This document shows, piece by piece, positions 51,940-60,956 of a DNA stretch of 64,000 nucleotides. The stretch is from Rhodobacterales bacterium. GTDB taxonomy: Bacteria > Pseudomonadota > Alphaproteobacteria > Rhodobacterales > Rhodobacteraceae. The stretch is taken from contig JAJNPS010000031.1 in assembly GCA_021155205.1 (NCBI GenBank), positions 1 through 64,000 on the forward strand. Reading direction: 5' to 3'. Below the pieces are notes generated by a model, which was not told where the DNA came from, searched no databases, and saw only the letters and a program-made list of their open reading frames with translations. Each line of letters opens with the position of its first letter. The stretch's first letter is position 1. The position numbers and the translations under genes are program-made.

Positions 51940-52563
51940 ATGTCCTTTTTCCCGCGCATTCTGCCATTGGCAGAAATTGCATTCCTGACCCCGCCACCCG
52001 GCAAGACCGGTATCGCGGAGCGTCTTTTGCAGCAGCCGGTGATGTTGGTTGCGCTGTTCTTCCTCGCCCTTGTCATTCTGGTCTTTTCCGTTGGTCGGCC
52101 ACGCCGACCTGCAATGGCGGACCCAGAAGGCACCCCCCACTGGATCATCATCGACGGCTCGAATGTTATGCACTGGAAGGACGAAACACCGCAGATCGCA
52201 TCGGTTCAGGCGGTCATCAAGGAACTGAAAACACGTGGTTTTTCCCCCGGTGTCGTGTTCGATGCGAACGCGGGCTACAAGCTTTCCGACCGCTACATGA
52301 ACGAACGGGACTTTGCCAAGCTATTGGGCCTGCGCGAGGATCGGGTGTTTGTTGTCCCAAAAGGCACCCAGGCCGACCCCTATCTGCTCAGCGCCGCGCG
52401 CGATCTTGGGGCGCGGATTGTGACCAGAGACCGCTTCCGCGACTGGGCTGACGCACACCCCGAGGTGAAAACCACAGGTTTCCTGATCCGGGGCGGCTAT
52501 CGCAGCAGTGGCGAATTCTGGCTGGACGAGGCTTGGCCAAAGGTGGCTGAGCCCGCCGCCTGA
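51940..52563 (+). CDS. Membrane-anchored NYN/Zc3h12a-like ribonuclease
   Basis: This 207-aa protein has an N-terminal helix segment (about 30-52, LLQQPVMLVALFFLALVILV) and a cytoplasmic PIN-like NYN domain with acidic residues in WIIIDGSNVMHWKD, GVVFDANAGYKLSD, QADPYLLSAARDL and RIVTRDRFRDW. These carry the Asp cluster that binds Mg2+ for RNA cleavage. The start is set at ATG 51940; the frame extends to a TTG at 51904. Natural targets are unknown. It is convergent with uvrB with only 3 bp between stops. Confidence 0.8.
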   Translation: MSFFPRILPLAEIAFLTPPPGKTGIAERLLQQPVMLVALFFLALVILVFSVGRPRRPAMADPEGTPHWIIIDGSNVMHWKDETPQIASVQAVIKELKTRGFSPGVVFDANAGYKLSDRYMNERDFAKLLGLREDRVFVVPKGTQADPYLLSAARDLGARIVTRDRFRDWADAHPEVKTTGFLIRGGYRSSGEFWLDEAWPKVAEPAA

Positions 52564-52566
52564 CCC

Positions 52567-54750
52567 TCACCTCCCCCTGTTGCTCCGCTTCCCGCCCCTT
52601 TGCCCCGGACGCCCTGCCGTGCTCCGCCCCGTCATCTTGGTCGCCGCCTCCACCGCCTCCTCGACCACCGACTGCCGCGCCAGGGGGTCATCGGCAATCG
52701 CCAGTTCCACCGCCTCCAGCCGCTTGACCTCATCTCGCAGGCGGGCAGCTTCTTCGAACTCCAGGTTCTCGGCCGCCTTGCGCATCTGCATGCGCAGCGC
52801 ATCGAGGTGCGCCGCCAGGTTCGGGCCAACCATCGGCTGATCGACCTTGACGGTGATGCGGGACTGGTCGGTGTCGCCCTGATACACCCCCAAGAGCACA
52901 TCCTCGACGTTCTTCCTGATCGTCGTCGGCGTGATGCCGTGCAGCGTGTTGTAGGCGATCTGCTTGTCGCGGCGGCGGGTGGTTTCGCCGATCGCGCGCT
53001 CCATGCTGCCGGTGATGCGGTCGGCATACATGATGACGCGGCCTTCGCTGTTCCGCGCGGCGCGGCCGATGGTCTGGATCAGGCTGGTTTCGGACCGCAG
53101 GAACCCTTCCTTGTCGGCATCGAGGATCGCCACCAGCCCGCATTCGGGAATATCCAGCCCCTCGCGCAGAAGGTTGATCCCGACCAGCACGTCAAACGCC
53201 CCCAGTCGCAAATCCCGCAGGATTTCAATGCGTTCGATGGTGTCGATGTCGCTGTGCATATAGCGCACCCGGATGCCCTGTTCGTGCAGGTATTCGGTCA
53301 GGTCTTCGGCCATGCGCTTGGTCAGCGTGGTGACCAGCGTGCGGAACCCGGCGGCGGCGACGCGGCGGACCTCGTCCAGAAGATCATCCACCTGCATTTC
53401 CACCGGGCGGATTTCGATCTGCGGGTCGATCAGGCCGGTGGGGCGGATCACCTGTTCAGTGAAAACGCCGCCCGACTGTTCCAGCTCCCACGCTGCAGGG
53501 GTCGCGCTGACAAAGACGGATTGGGGCCGCATGGCATCCCATTCCTCGAACTTCAGGGGGCGGTTGTCCATGCAGGACGGCAGGCGGAAGCCGTGTTCGG
53601 CCAGGGTGAACTTGCGGCGGAAGTCGCCCTTGTACATGCCGCCGATCTGGGGGACGGACACGTGGGATTCGTCCGCAAAGACAATCGCATGGTCGGGGAT
53701 GAACTCGAACAGGGTGGGTGGGGGTTCCCCCGGCGCGCGACCCGTCAGATAGCGGGAATAGTTCTCGATCCCTGCGCAGGAACCGGTCGCCTCCAGCATC
53801 TCCAGGTCGAAATTGGTGCGCTGTTCCAGACGCTGCGCTTCCAGCAGTTTGCCTTCGCCGGTCAGCTGCTTCAGGCGGTGGAACAGCTCATCCTTGATCC
53901 CCTTGATCGCCTGCTGCATCGTCGGACGCGGGGTGACGTAGTGGCTGTTGGCGTAGATGCGGATCTGTTTGAAGGTGTCGGTCTTCGCACCCGTAAGGGG
54001 GTCGAATTCGACAATCGACTCCAGTTCGTCGCCAAAGAATGAAAACCGCCAGGCGCGGTCGTCAAGGTGGGCGGGCCAGACCTCGAGGCTGTCGCCGCGC
54101 ACCCGGAACGCACCGCGCTGGAACGACGATTCAAGCCGCTTGTACTGCTGGGCCACGAGTTCCGCCATGATCTTGCGCTGGTCGTAGTTCTGGCCGACCA
54201 GCAGGTCCTGGGTCATCGCGGAATAGGTCTCGACCGACCCTATGCCATAGATGCACGACACTGAGGCCACGATGATCACATCGTCCCGTTCCAAGAGCGC
54301 GCGGGTCGCCGAGTGGCGCATCCGGTCGATCTGTTCGTTGATCTGGGATTCCTTCTCGATATAGGTGTCGGTCCGCGCGACATAGGCTTCGGGCTGGTAG
54401 TAGTCGTAGTAGCTGACGAAGTATTCGACGGCGTTGTCTGGAAAGAAGTTCTTGAATTCCCCGTACAATTGCGCGGCAAGCGTCTTGTTCGGGGCCAGGA
54501 TGATGGCCGGGCGCTGGGTTTGCTCGATCACCTTCGCCATGGTGAATGTCTTGCCGGTGCCGGTGGCACCGAGCAGCACCTGATCCCGGTCGCCTGCGCG
54601 GATGCCAGCGGTCAAATCGGCAATGGCGGCCGGCTGATCGCCGGCGGGCTGGAACGGCGTGTCCAGCACGAACCGCCGACCCCCCTCCAGCTTTGGCCGG
54701 GTCAGCACGTCCGGGCGCTCGGTCAGGGCGTTGGCGTTGTTGTGCGGCAT
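52567..54750 (-). CDS. uvrB: Excinuclease ABC subunit B
   Basis: This 727-aa helicase-like subunit verifies damage in nucleotide excision repair. Walker A is LLGATGTGKTFT, the beta-hairpin is YYDYYQPEAYV, the DEXX-type motif is FADESHV, and the UVR domain that binds UvrC is near the end (AAENLEFEEAARLRDEVKRL). The ATG at 54750 begins MPHNNANAL. A LexA-like box lies upstream, so it is probably SOS-induced. The C-terminal tail is rich in Arg and Gly. Confidence 0.96.
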   Translation of the reverse strand: MPHNNANALTERPDVLTRPKLEGGRRFVLDTPFQPAGDQPAAIADLTAGIRAGDRDQVLLGATGTGKTFTMAKVIEQTQRPAIILAPNKTLAAQLYGEFKNFFPDNAVEYFVSYYDYYQPEAYVARTDTYIEKESQINEQIDRMRHSATRALLERDDVIIVASVSCIYGIGSVETYSAMTQDLLVGQNYDQRKIMAELVAQQYKRLESSFQRGAFRVRGDSLEVWPAHLDDRAWRFSFFGDELESIVEFDPLTGAKTDTFKQIRIYANSHYVTPRPTMQQAIKGIKDELFHRLKQLTGEGKLLEAQRLEQRTNFDLEMLEATGSCAGIENYSRYLTGRAPGEPPPTLFEFIPDHAIVFADESHVSVPQIGGMYKGDFRRKFTLAEHGFRLPSCMDNRPLKFEEWDAMRPQSVFVSATPAAWELEQSGGVFTEQVIRPTGLIDPQIEIRPVEMQVDDLLDEVRRVAAAGFRTLVTTLTKRMAEDLTEYLHEQGIRVRYMHSDIDTIERIEILRDLRLGAFDVLVGINLLREGLDIPECGLVAILDADKEGFLRSETSLIQTIGRAARNSEGRVIMYADRITGSMERAIGETTRRRDKQIAYNTLHGITPTTIRKNVEDVLLGVYQGDTDQSRITVKVDQPMVGPNLAAHLDALRMQMRKAAENLEFEEAARLRDEVKRLEAVELAIADDPLARQSVVEEAVEAATKMTGRSTAGRPGQRGGKRSNRGR

Positions 54751-54778
54751 GGCTGATTCTCCCTGAGCTATCCAGTCT

Positions 54779-54793
54779 ATTCCGTTTTTGTTC
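54779..54793 (-). promoter_or_regulatory. LexA/SOS-box-like site upstream of uvrB
   Basis: On the plus strand ATTC-N7-GTTC; on the uvrB strand GAAC-N7-GAAT. The alphaproteobacterial LexA box is GTTC-N7-GTTC, so this is one mismatch away. It lies 29-43 bp upstream of the uvrB ATG, where a LexA operator would be expected. Confidence 0.55.
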
Positions 54794-54871
54794 ACGGGAA
54801 AGGGGGGTGCTTGGCAATCCCGCTGCGCTCACGGTAGATAGTGCGCAGCAGCAATCTGGGGAGATCCGGCG

Positions 54872-55717
54872 ATGAAACTCTTGCGGCACGGACAGGCGGG
54901 CGCCGAACGTCCCGGTTTGGTTCACGGCGATGGTTCGGTGCGCGACCTTACGGGCGTGGTGCCCGATATCGCGGGTGCGGTGCTGTCGGATGCGGGGCTC
55001 GCGGCCATCCGGGCGGTGGATGCCGATGTGTTGCCGATGGTGCCCCCGGGCACGCGGCTGGGGCCCTGCGTTGGTGGAACGGGCAAGTTCATCTGCATCG
55101 GCCTGAACTATTCCGACCATGCGGCGGAGACGGGGGCCAAGGTACCGCCGGAGCCGATCATCTTCATGAAGGCCACATCGGCGATTGTCGGACCCAACGA
55201 CCCAATCGTCATCCCGCGCGGGTCGGTCAAGACCGACTGGGAGGTAGAGCTGGCAGTGATCATCGGAACCAGGGCGAAGTACGTGAGCGAGGCCGATGCG
55301 CTGAAGCATGTCGCGGGCTATGCGGTGACGAATGACGTCAGCGAACGCGCCTTCCAGACCGAACGGAGCGGCCAGTGGACCAAGGGAAAATCCTGCGACA
55401 ACTTTGGCCAGCTGGGGCCGTGGCTGGTGACGCGGGACGAGGTGGCGGACCCTCAGAACCTTGACATGTGGCTGACCCTGAATGGGCAGACCATGCAAAA
55501 GGGCTCGACGCGCACCATGGTTTATGGCGTCGCGCATCTGGTCAGCTATCTTTCGCAGTTCTTCACGCTCCATCCGGGGGATGTGATCTCGACCGGAACA
55601 CCGCCGGGCGTGGGCCTGGGGATGAAACCGCAACGCTTCCTGAAGGCCGGTGAAGTGGTGGAACTGGGGATCGCAGGTCTGGGTCAGCAACGGCAGGTCG
55701 TCATCGCGGACGCCTGA
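54872..55717 (+). CDS. Fumarylacetoacetate hydrolase family protein
   Basis: This 281-aa protein has the FAH catalytic fold with ICIGLNYSDHAAE and the metal-binding acidic set E-x-E in DWEVELAVIIG and later ligands. Family members hydrolyse acylpyruvates, decarboxylate oxaloacetate or dehydrate ureidoglycolate-like compounds. The substrate is unknown; 2-hydroxyhepta-2,4-diene-1,7-dioate isomerase is a frequent label. ATG at 54872. Divergent from uvrB. Confidence 0.87.
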   Translation: MKLLRHGQAGAERPGLVHGDGSVRDLTGVVPDIAGAVLSDAGLAAIRAVDADVLPMVPPGTRLGPCVGGTGKFICIGLNYSDHAAETGAKVPPEPIIFMKATSAIVGPNDPIVIPRGSVKTDWEVELAVIIGTRAKYVSEADALKHVAGYAVTNDVSERAFQTERSGQWTKGKSCDNFGQLGPWLVTRDEVADPQNLDMWLTLNGQTMQKGSTRTMVYGVAHLVSYLSQFFTLHPGDVISTGTPPGVGLGMKPQRFLKAGEVVELGIAGLGQQRQVVIADA

Positions 55718-55737
55718 ACGCGTTCCCCGCAAGTCCC

Positions 55738-55802
55738 CTTCTCCTCTGGAAAAGTATCCCGGGGGAGAAGTCCCGGTAGGGGCTTCGGGGGCAGCGCCCC
55801 CT
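55738..55802 (+). repeat. Dispersed hairpin repeat, copy E (divergent)
   Basis: CTTCTCCTCTGG followed by AAAAGTATCCCGGGGGAGAA, then GGCTTCGGGGGCAGCGCCCCC forming the hairpin and CTTA. It is the least similar copy and lies between convergent genes; its right edge carries the metG stop codon. Confidence 0.55.
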
Positions 55803-57520
55803 TACGTCCTGACGCCCGAAAACCGCACCTGCCAGTCAGCGCGTTCCTCGTCCGTGATCTTGCGGAAAAGGTTCTCCGGCACGGTGAACGGGTGTCCCGG
55901 CTGCAACATCCGCATCGCCCTGGAAATGTCCTCGGGCCAGGACCAGTCCTCCGATCCCATGGCGGCCATCATCGCGGCGGCGGCATCGGGGATGAAGGGA
56001 CGCGACAGAATGGCATAGACGCGGATCAGGTTCAGCGCCAGCCGCACCATCGCCTGCGCCTGTTCGGGATCGGTCTTGACCACGGTCCATGGCGCTGCGG
56101 ATTGCAGGTATTCGTTGCCGATCACCCAGATCGCACGCAATTCGGCGGCGGCCTTGCGTACCTCCATCGCCTCCATCAGCGTGGCGTATTCGGCGATCCG
56201 CCCCCCGAGATCGGCGATCAGCGCAGATTCCATGGCGCCAAAGGTGCCGCCTGCGGGAACCAAAGCCCCGAATTTCGACGTGGCGAATTTGGTGACACGG
56301 CTGACAAGGTTTCCCAGCACGTCGGCCAGATCCTTGTTGACCGACGCTTGGAAGTTTTCCCACGTGAACTCGCTGTCGGCGGATTCAGGTGCATGGGACA
56401 ACAGCCACCAGCGCCAGTAATCGGCGGGCAGGATGGAAAGCGCCTGATCCATGAACACGCCGCGACCCTGCGAGGTACTGAACTGACCACCGTCATAGTT
56501 GAGGTAGTTGAAGGACTTGAGGTAGTCGACCAGCTTCCACGGCTCGCCTGAACCCAGGATCGTGGCGGGGAAGGAAAGGGTATGGAACGGCACGTTGTCC
56601 TTGCCCATGAACTGGTAATAGGTCACGTCCGCAGCACCCTTGTCGGTGCGCCACCAGCGTTCCCAGTCGGCGTCGGTCTTGCCGTGGGCGTCGGCCCATT
56701 CGGCGGTGGCGGCGATGTATTCGATGGGCGCGTCGAACCAGACGTAGAAGACCTTGCCTTCCATCCCTGGCCAGGGCTGGTCGCCCTTTTTCACCGGGAT
56801 GCCCCAGAACAGGTCGCGCGTGATGCCACGGTCCTGCAACCCGTCGCCGTCGTTCAGCCATTTCTTCGCGATCGAGGTGGTCAGGATCGGCCAGTCCTTC
56901 TTGCTGTCGATCCAGGCCTCCAGCTTGTCGCGAAGGCTGCGCTGGCGCAGGTAAAGGTGCTTGGTTTCCCGCACCTCCAGATTGGTGGAACCGGAAATGG
57001 ACGAACGCGGATTGATCAGGTCGGTCGGGTCCAGCTGCTTGGTGCAGTTCTCGCACTGGTCGCCGCGCGCCGCCTCGTACCCGCAATTGGGGCAGGTGCC
57101 GGTAATGTAGCGGTCGGGCAGGAACCTCTTGTCGTCGATCGAATAGACCTGCTTTTCCGACACTTCCGCGATCAGGCCAGCCTTGTCCAAAGCCCCCGCG
57201 AAATGCTGGGTAAGGCGGTGGTTGCGCTGGCTGGAGGATCGCCCGAAATGGTCGAACGACAGGCGGAACCCGCGCGCGATCTCCGCCTGCACGGCGTGCA
57301 TTTCGGCGCAATACTCCGCCACGGGTTTGCCCGCCTTTGCGGCGGCAAGTTCGGCAGGGGTGCCATGTTCGTCGGTGGCGCAGATGAACATCACCTCGTG
57401 CCCGCGGGCGCGCATATAGCGGGCGAAAAGATCGGCCGGCAACTGACTGCCCACAAGATTGCCCAGATGCTTGATCCCGTTGATGTAGGGGATCGCCGAG
57501 GTGATCAGGATACGTGCCAT
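55802..57520 (-). CDS. metG: Methionyl-tRNA synthetase
   Basis: This 572-aa enzyme charges tRNA with methionine. The class I HIGH motif is HLGN in PYINGIKHLGNLVG, the KMSKS equivalent is FSTSQ, and the zinc knuckle is CPNCGYEAARGDQCENC. An anticodon-binding helical domain follows to the end. No C-terminal tRNA-binding (Trbp111) domain is present, normal for this subtype. The ATG at 57520 starts MARILITSAIPYING. It is monocistronic. Confidence 0.96.
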   Translation of the reverse strand: MARILITSAIPYINGIKHLGNLVGSQLPADLFARYMRARGHEVMFICATDEHGTPAELAAAKAGKPVAEYCAEMHAVQAEIARGFRLSFDHFGRSSSQRNHRLTQHFAGALDKAGLIAEVSEKQVYSIDDKRFLPDRYITGTCPNCGYEAARGDQCENCTKQLDPTDLINPRSSISGSTNLEVRETKHLYLRQRSLRDKLEAWIDSKKDWPILTTSIAKKWLNDGDGLQDRGITRDLFWGIPVKKGDQPWPGMEGKVFYVWFDAPIEYIAATAEWADAHGKTDADWERWWRTDKGAADVTYYQFMGKDNVPFHTLSFPATILGSGEPWKLVDYLKSFNYLNYDGGQFSTSQGRGVFMDQALSILPADYWRWWLLSHAPESADSEFTWENFQASVNKDLADVLGNLVSRVTKFATSKFGALVPAGGTFGAMESALIADLGGRIAEYATLMEAMEVRKAAAELRAIWVIGNEYLQSAAPWTVVKTDPEQAQAMVRLALNLIRVYAILSRPFIPDAAAAMMAAMGSEDWSWPEDISRAMRMLQPGHPFTVPENLFRKITDEERADWQVRFSGVRT

Positions 57521-57791
57521 GAGGGCCCTTTGCGTCTTGGGTCGCCGCAGGGTTTAGCGCATGGATGGACCAAGGACCAGACGGGTTGGCCACTGCCGCC
57601 CGCCCGCCAGCGCGGCAGCGGCATCAGGGTGCCGTCACCCGCCGTTTCGCGGCCAAAATGGCGCCGCCCCCACGGTCATCTTGAGGGTCCCGGGCCGGTG
57701 ACGCGGTGAATGGGCCCATGCGCGAAGGGTGCTTGTCATGGGCGGCAAGACCGCTAGGGTCTGGCCTGACCCGCAACCCCCGGAGACCGGC

Positions 57792-58835
57792 ATGAAGCGT
57801 ATCCCCCTTGGCCGAACCGGCCTGACCGTGTCGGAATTGTGCCTGGGGACGATGACCTGGGGCACGCGGAACACCGAGGCCGAGGGCCATGCCCAGATGG
57901 ACATGGCGATGGATCGCGGGGTGGATTTCTGGGACACTGCCGAGATGTATCCGGTCAACCCGGTGTCGGCCGCGACGGTCGGGCGGACCGAGGAAATCAT
58001 CGGCACATGGTTTGTCGCGCGCGGTCAGCGCAGCCGCGTGGTACTGGCGACCAAGGCGACCGGACCGGGGATGGAGGCGGTGCGCCGGGGCGGGCCTCTG
58101 ACAGGTGCCATCCTGCGCCAGGCGGTCGAAGGATCGCTGCGCCGGCTGCACACCGACCATATCGACCTTTACCAGCTGCACTGGCCCAGCCGCAGCCACT
58201 ATCATTTTCGCAAGATATGGGAGTTCGATCCGACGGGTCAGGACCTCTTGAAGATAGAATCTCAAATGATTGATCTTCTTGATGTTTCCGCGCAACTGAT
58301 CGCCGAAGGCAAGATCGGCCATGTTGCACTTTCCAATGAAACGGTCTGGGGCGCGGCGCGCTGGCTGGCGCTGGCCACAGCACATGGGCTGCCGCGCATG
58401 ATGACGGTGCAGAACGAGTATTCGCTTCTCTGTCGCCAGTTCGATACCGACTGGGCAGAGTTTTCGGTGATGGAGGACATGCCGCTTCTGGGGTTCTCGC
58501 CACTGGCGACCGGGCTTTTGACGGGCAAGTATGTCGGCAACGTGATCCCCGCCGGATCGCGCCGGGTGAACAACCCCGACCTGAGCGGGCGCGCGACGCC
58601 GCGCGCCTTTGGGGCTGTCGACGCCTATCTGGCGATCGCCGCGCGGCATGGGCTGAACCCGGCGCAGATGGCCATCGCCTGGTGCCGCGCACGCCCCTTT
58701 GTCAACATCCCGATCATCGGCGCCACCAGCCTTGATCAACTGTCGGTGAACATCGGTGCCGCCGGACTGGTTCTGCCGCGCGAAATCCTCGACGACATCG
58801 CGCGGGCACACCAGGCACATCCGCAGCCCTATTGA
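57792..58835 (+). CDS. Aldo/keto reductase (Tas-like)
   Basis: This 347-aa NADP(H)-dependent reductase has the AKR tetrad: Asp in FWDTAEMYP, Tyr in the same motif, Lys in LATKATG and His in LYQLHWPS. The C-terminus contains the NADP-binding segment PIIGATSLDQL. It resembles the Tas/YajO subgroup; substrate unknown. The ATG at 57792 starts MKRIPLGRTGLTVSE. It is a single gene, followed by two lipoprotein genes. Confidence 0.92.
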   Translation: MKRIPLGRTGLTVSELCLGTMTWGTRNTEAEGHAQMDMAMDRGVDFWDTAEMYPVNPVSAATVGRTEEIIGTWFVARGQRSRVVLATKATGPGMEAVRRGGPLTGAILRQAVEGSLRRLHTDHIDLYQLHWPSRSHYHFRKIWEFDPTGQDLLKIESQMIDLLDVSAQLIAEGKIGHVALSNETVWGAARWLALATAHGLPRMMTVQNEYSLLCRQFDTDWAEFSVMEDMPLLGFSPLATGLLTGKYVGNVIPAGSRRVNNPDLSGRATPRAFGAVDAYLAIAARHGLNPAQMAIAWCRARPFVNIPIIGATSLDQLSVNIGAAGLVLPREILDDIARAHQAHPQPY

Positions 58836-58897
58836 TTGTCGGCTTGCATCCGGGCCCGTCATCGGGTCCCTTTGGCGCAATCAAGGATAGAGTGGCG

Positions 58898-59452
58898 ATG
58901 CGGCGAACGACGATCATCATGGCGGTGCTGACGGTTATGCTGAACGCTTGCGTTCCGGGTGTTCTGACGGGCGACGCGGCAACGGGGGCTGCCCCCACAG
59001 GTGCTGGAGATGCGATTGCAACGACAATGCTGAATGATCCCTTGAAGCCGGCCATGGTCGACGCGGCGGAGCAGCCGACCCCGGTCGAAGCGGTCAGTGC
59101 CCCGGGTGCTGGCGGCCCGCCCGCAACGCGCCCCAAGCCCCGCCCTGATACGGGCGCCGCCGTTGCGGCAGATTTGCCTGCGCCGCTGGCAAGTCCGGTC
59201 GCGCAAGCACGGAAAACCCCCGAACAGGCAAAATGCGAAAAGTCCCGCGGACGCTGGACATCCATCGGCGGGGGTGCAGGCTATATCTGTGTCCGGCAAA
59301 CCCGGGACGGCGGCAAATCCTGCGACAGGGAAGGCGATTGCAAGGGTCAGTGTCTGGCTCGATCCAGAACCTGCGCACCCATTGATCCGCTCTTGGGGTG
59401 CAACGAAGTGCTGCAGTCAGATGGCGGGCGGGTAACGCTGTGCCTCAACTGA
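58898..59452 (+). CDS. Secreted Cys-rich lipoprotein, 184 aa
   Basis: This protein has a lipoprotein signal with lipobox L-N-A-C (TIIMAVLTVMLNACVPG) and a long Pro/Ala-rich linker (residues 20-110). A cysteine-rich C-terminal domain follows: AKCEKSRGRW, GAGYICVRQ, GKSCDREGDCKGQCLARSR, LLGCNEV, LCLN. About eight cysteines suggest disulfides outside the cytoplasm. No known family. The stop overlaps the next gene's GTG start by 13 bp, so the two are coupled. Confidence 0.75.
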   Translation: MRRTTIIMAVLTVMLNACVPGVLTGDAATGAAPTGAGDAIATTMLNDPLKPAMVDAAEQPTPVEAVSAPGAGGPPATRPKPRPDTGAAVAADLPAPLASPVAQARKTPEQAKCEKSRGRWTSIGGGAGYICVRQTRDGGKSCDREGDCKGQCLARSRTCAPIDPLLGCNEVLQSDGGRVTLCLN

Positions 59453-59979
59453 CCCTGACGCCACGCCGCCCCCGACCGCAGGTGCGGATGGCCCTGATCG
59501 CCGCCATCCTGGCGGGTCTTGCGGCCTGCACGGGGTCGCGTATTGCCCAGCCGCTGCGATCGTCGGGCGACCCGATCTATTCCAATGCAAGCTTTGACCT
59601 TTCGCGCCTGACGGGGACGTGGGTGCAGGTCGCGGGATTTGCCGCCGAACCGGGATGCGCCGGGGGCGGGGCGACTTTTTCCAAAGACTTGTCCGGGGCA
59701 ACCACGGGTGACGCCCGCATCTGCATGGCGGGGCGCCTGCAGGGCTGGTCGGGCGCGGTAACATCCGTCGGGCCGGGCCGCTTCACCATCGGCGGCGGCG
59801 AGGCGTGGTGGGTGCTTTGGGATGATGCCGACAACCGCACGCTGGTGATCGGCACACCTTCGGGGGCGTTCGGGTTTGTGCTGGACCGGACGGGCGATCT
59901 GCCGGCCGATCGTCTGGCGGCAGCGCGAGAGATCCTTGATTTCAACGGCTATGACCTTGCGCGGCTGCGCATCGATTAG
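59440..59979 (+). CDS. Lipocalin-like lipoprotein
   Basis: This 179-aa protein (from GTG 59440) has a basic N-terminus and a lipobox L-A-A-C (ALIAAILAGLAACTGSR), then a lipocalin-like barrel beginning FDLSRLTGTWVQVAGF. The second motif GEAWWVLWDDADNRTLVIG resembles lipocalin G-x-W and beta strands. Lipocalins bind lipids or hydrophobic molecules. The GTG start is preferred because it supplies the positive charge of a signal peptide; the ATG at 59488 would leave almost none. It is translationally coupled to the preceding lipoprotein. Confidence 0.82.
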   Translation: MPQLTLTPRRPRPQVRMALIAAILAGLAACTGSRIAQPLRSSGDPIYSNASFDLSRLTGTWVQVAGFAAEPGCAGGGATFSKDLSGATTGDARICMAGRLQGWSGAVTSVGPGRFTIGGGEAWWVLWDDADNRTLVIGTPSGAFGFVLDRTGDLPADRLAAAREILDFNGYDLARLRID

Positions 59980-59981
59980 GG

Positions 59982-60839
59982 TCAGTCGTCCGGCTCGATT
60001 CCGGCGCGCAACTGTTCCAGATGGTCGGTCACGGTGCGCGCGCCATGCGCCGCCTCGCGCACCAGCCAGTCGAAATGCTGTGACAGCACCTGCACGGTTG
60101 CGTGGTCCTGGAACGACAGATAGTGCCGCCCCAGATAGACCACGGCGCGGTGCGGTCCAAAGATCGTGACCGGGGCCGAATAGACGCGGTGGGCATCGAA
60201 AAGATATAGCCGCAACGACGGGTAAAGCGCGTTGCACAGCCCGATGAGGTGGTCAAGCTGGTCGAGCCGCACCTTGGCGGGCAGCCCGTACCAATATCCC
60301 GATGCCTCGGCAAAGCAGGTCAGTTCGTGCAGGGGGAGCGCGATCTCATAGTCGCTGCGCGCCCCGCGCAGCCACAAAAGCTGGTCCTGAAAGGCGCTGA
60401 TCGCCTGATCCGCCGATGCGCCAAGGGCCGCGCGATATTCCCAGTCAACCGTGGCGCGCGTCTTCAGCATGTCGGGCAATGTCGCGGGCACATGGCGGAT
60501 CTTGTAGCCTGCGGCCTCGCGGTGCCAGGCATAGATGGCGTCATCAAAAAGGGCGCGCGGGGCTTCGGTGATGGTGATCGCCTCGGCCAGAAGTCCCTGC
60601 AGTGGTTCCGGTCGTTCCGACAATCCCAACAGCCAGTCCGACGTGACGCCAAGCGCCGTCGCACAATCGGCGGCAAGCTGGGCATTGGGCAACCGCGTTC
60701 CCGCCCCCAAAAGCGCCGAAATGGTGGACCTGTCGACCCCCGCTGCCCTTGCCAGCGCGCTTTGCGACAGGCCGCGCAGGGTCAGCCCCTGTGCCAGACG
60801 ATCACGGAAGATCGCGGATCGGTCACGTTTGTCTTGCAT
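59982..60839 (-). CDS. XRE-family transcriptional regulator
   Basis: This 285-aa protein has an N-terminal helix-turn-helix (LSQSALARAAGVDRSTISAL, about 24-45) and a large C-terminal domain of unknown fold with several tryptophans and tyrosines (SGYWYGLPAKVRLDQLDHLI). It lies divergent from the fatty acid desaturase gene and probably controls it and itself. The ATG at 60839 follows CAGGTG; a GTG nine bases upstream is possible. A ligand-binding role of the C-terminus is inferred. Confidence 0.83.
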   Translation of the reverse strand: MQDKRDRSAIFRDRLAQGLTLRGLSQSALARAAGVDRSTISALLGAGTRLPNAQLAADCATALGVTSDWLLGLSERPEPLQGLLAEAITITEAPRALFDDAIYAWHREAAGYKIRHVPATLPDMLKTRATVDWEYRAALGASADQAISAFQDQLLWLRGARSDYEIALPLHELTCFAEASGYWYGLPAKVRLDQLDHLIGLCNALYPSLRLYLFDAHRVYSAPVTIFGPHRAVVYLGRHYLSFQDHATVQVLSQHFDWLVREAAHGARTVTDHLEQLRAGIEPDD

Positions 60840-60871
60840 GGCAAACACCTGATGGATTCAATCGCCAAACG

Positions 60872-60899
60872 TTGACTTCTGTTTCGAATGTTCTCTATT
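60872..60899 (+). promoter_or_regulatory. Candidate promoter of the desaturase gene
   Basis: TTGACT and TCTATT spaced by 16 bp, 58 bp before the ATG. It lies in the shared intergenic region with the XRE gene. Confidence 0.4.
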
Positions 60900-60956
60900 C
60901 CCACAATGCCCTGCAACGTATAGATTTCAAAGAAAAAAAGGGACGCCGCAGGCAAG

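Noticed and set aside
57521..57791. Riboswitch or small RNA before the aldo/keto reductase
   Set aside because: GC-rich sequence with several possible stems but no recognisable conserved core.
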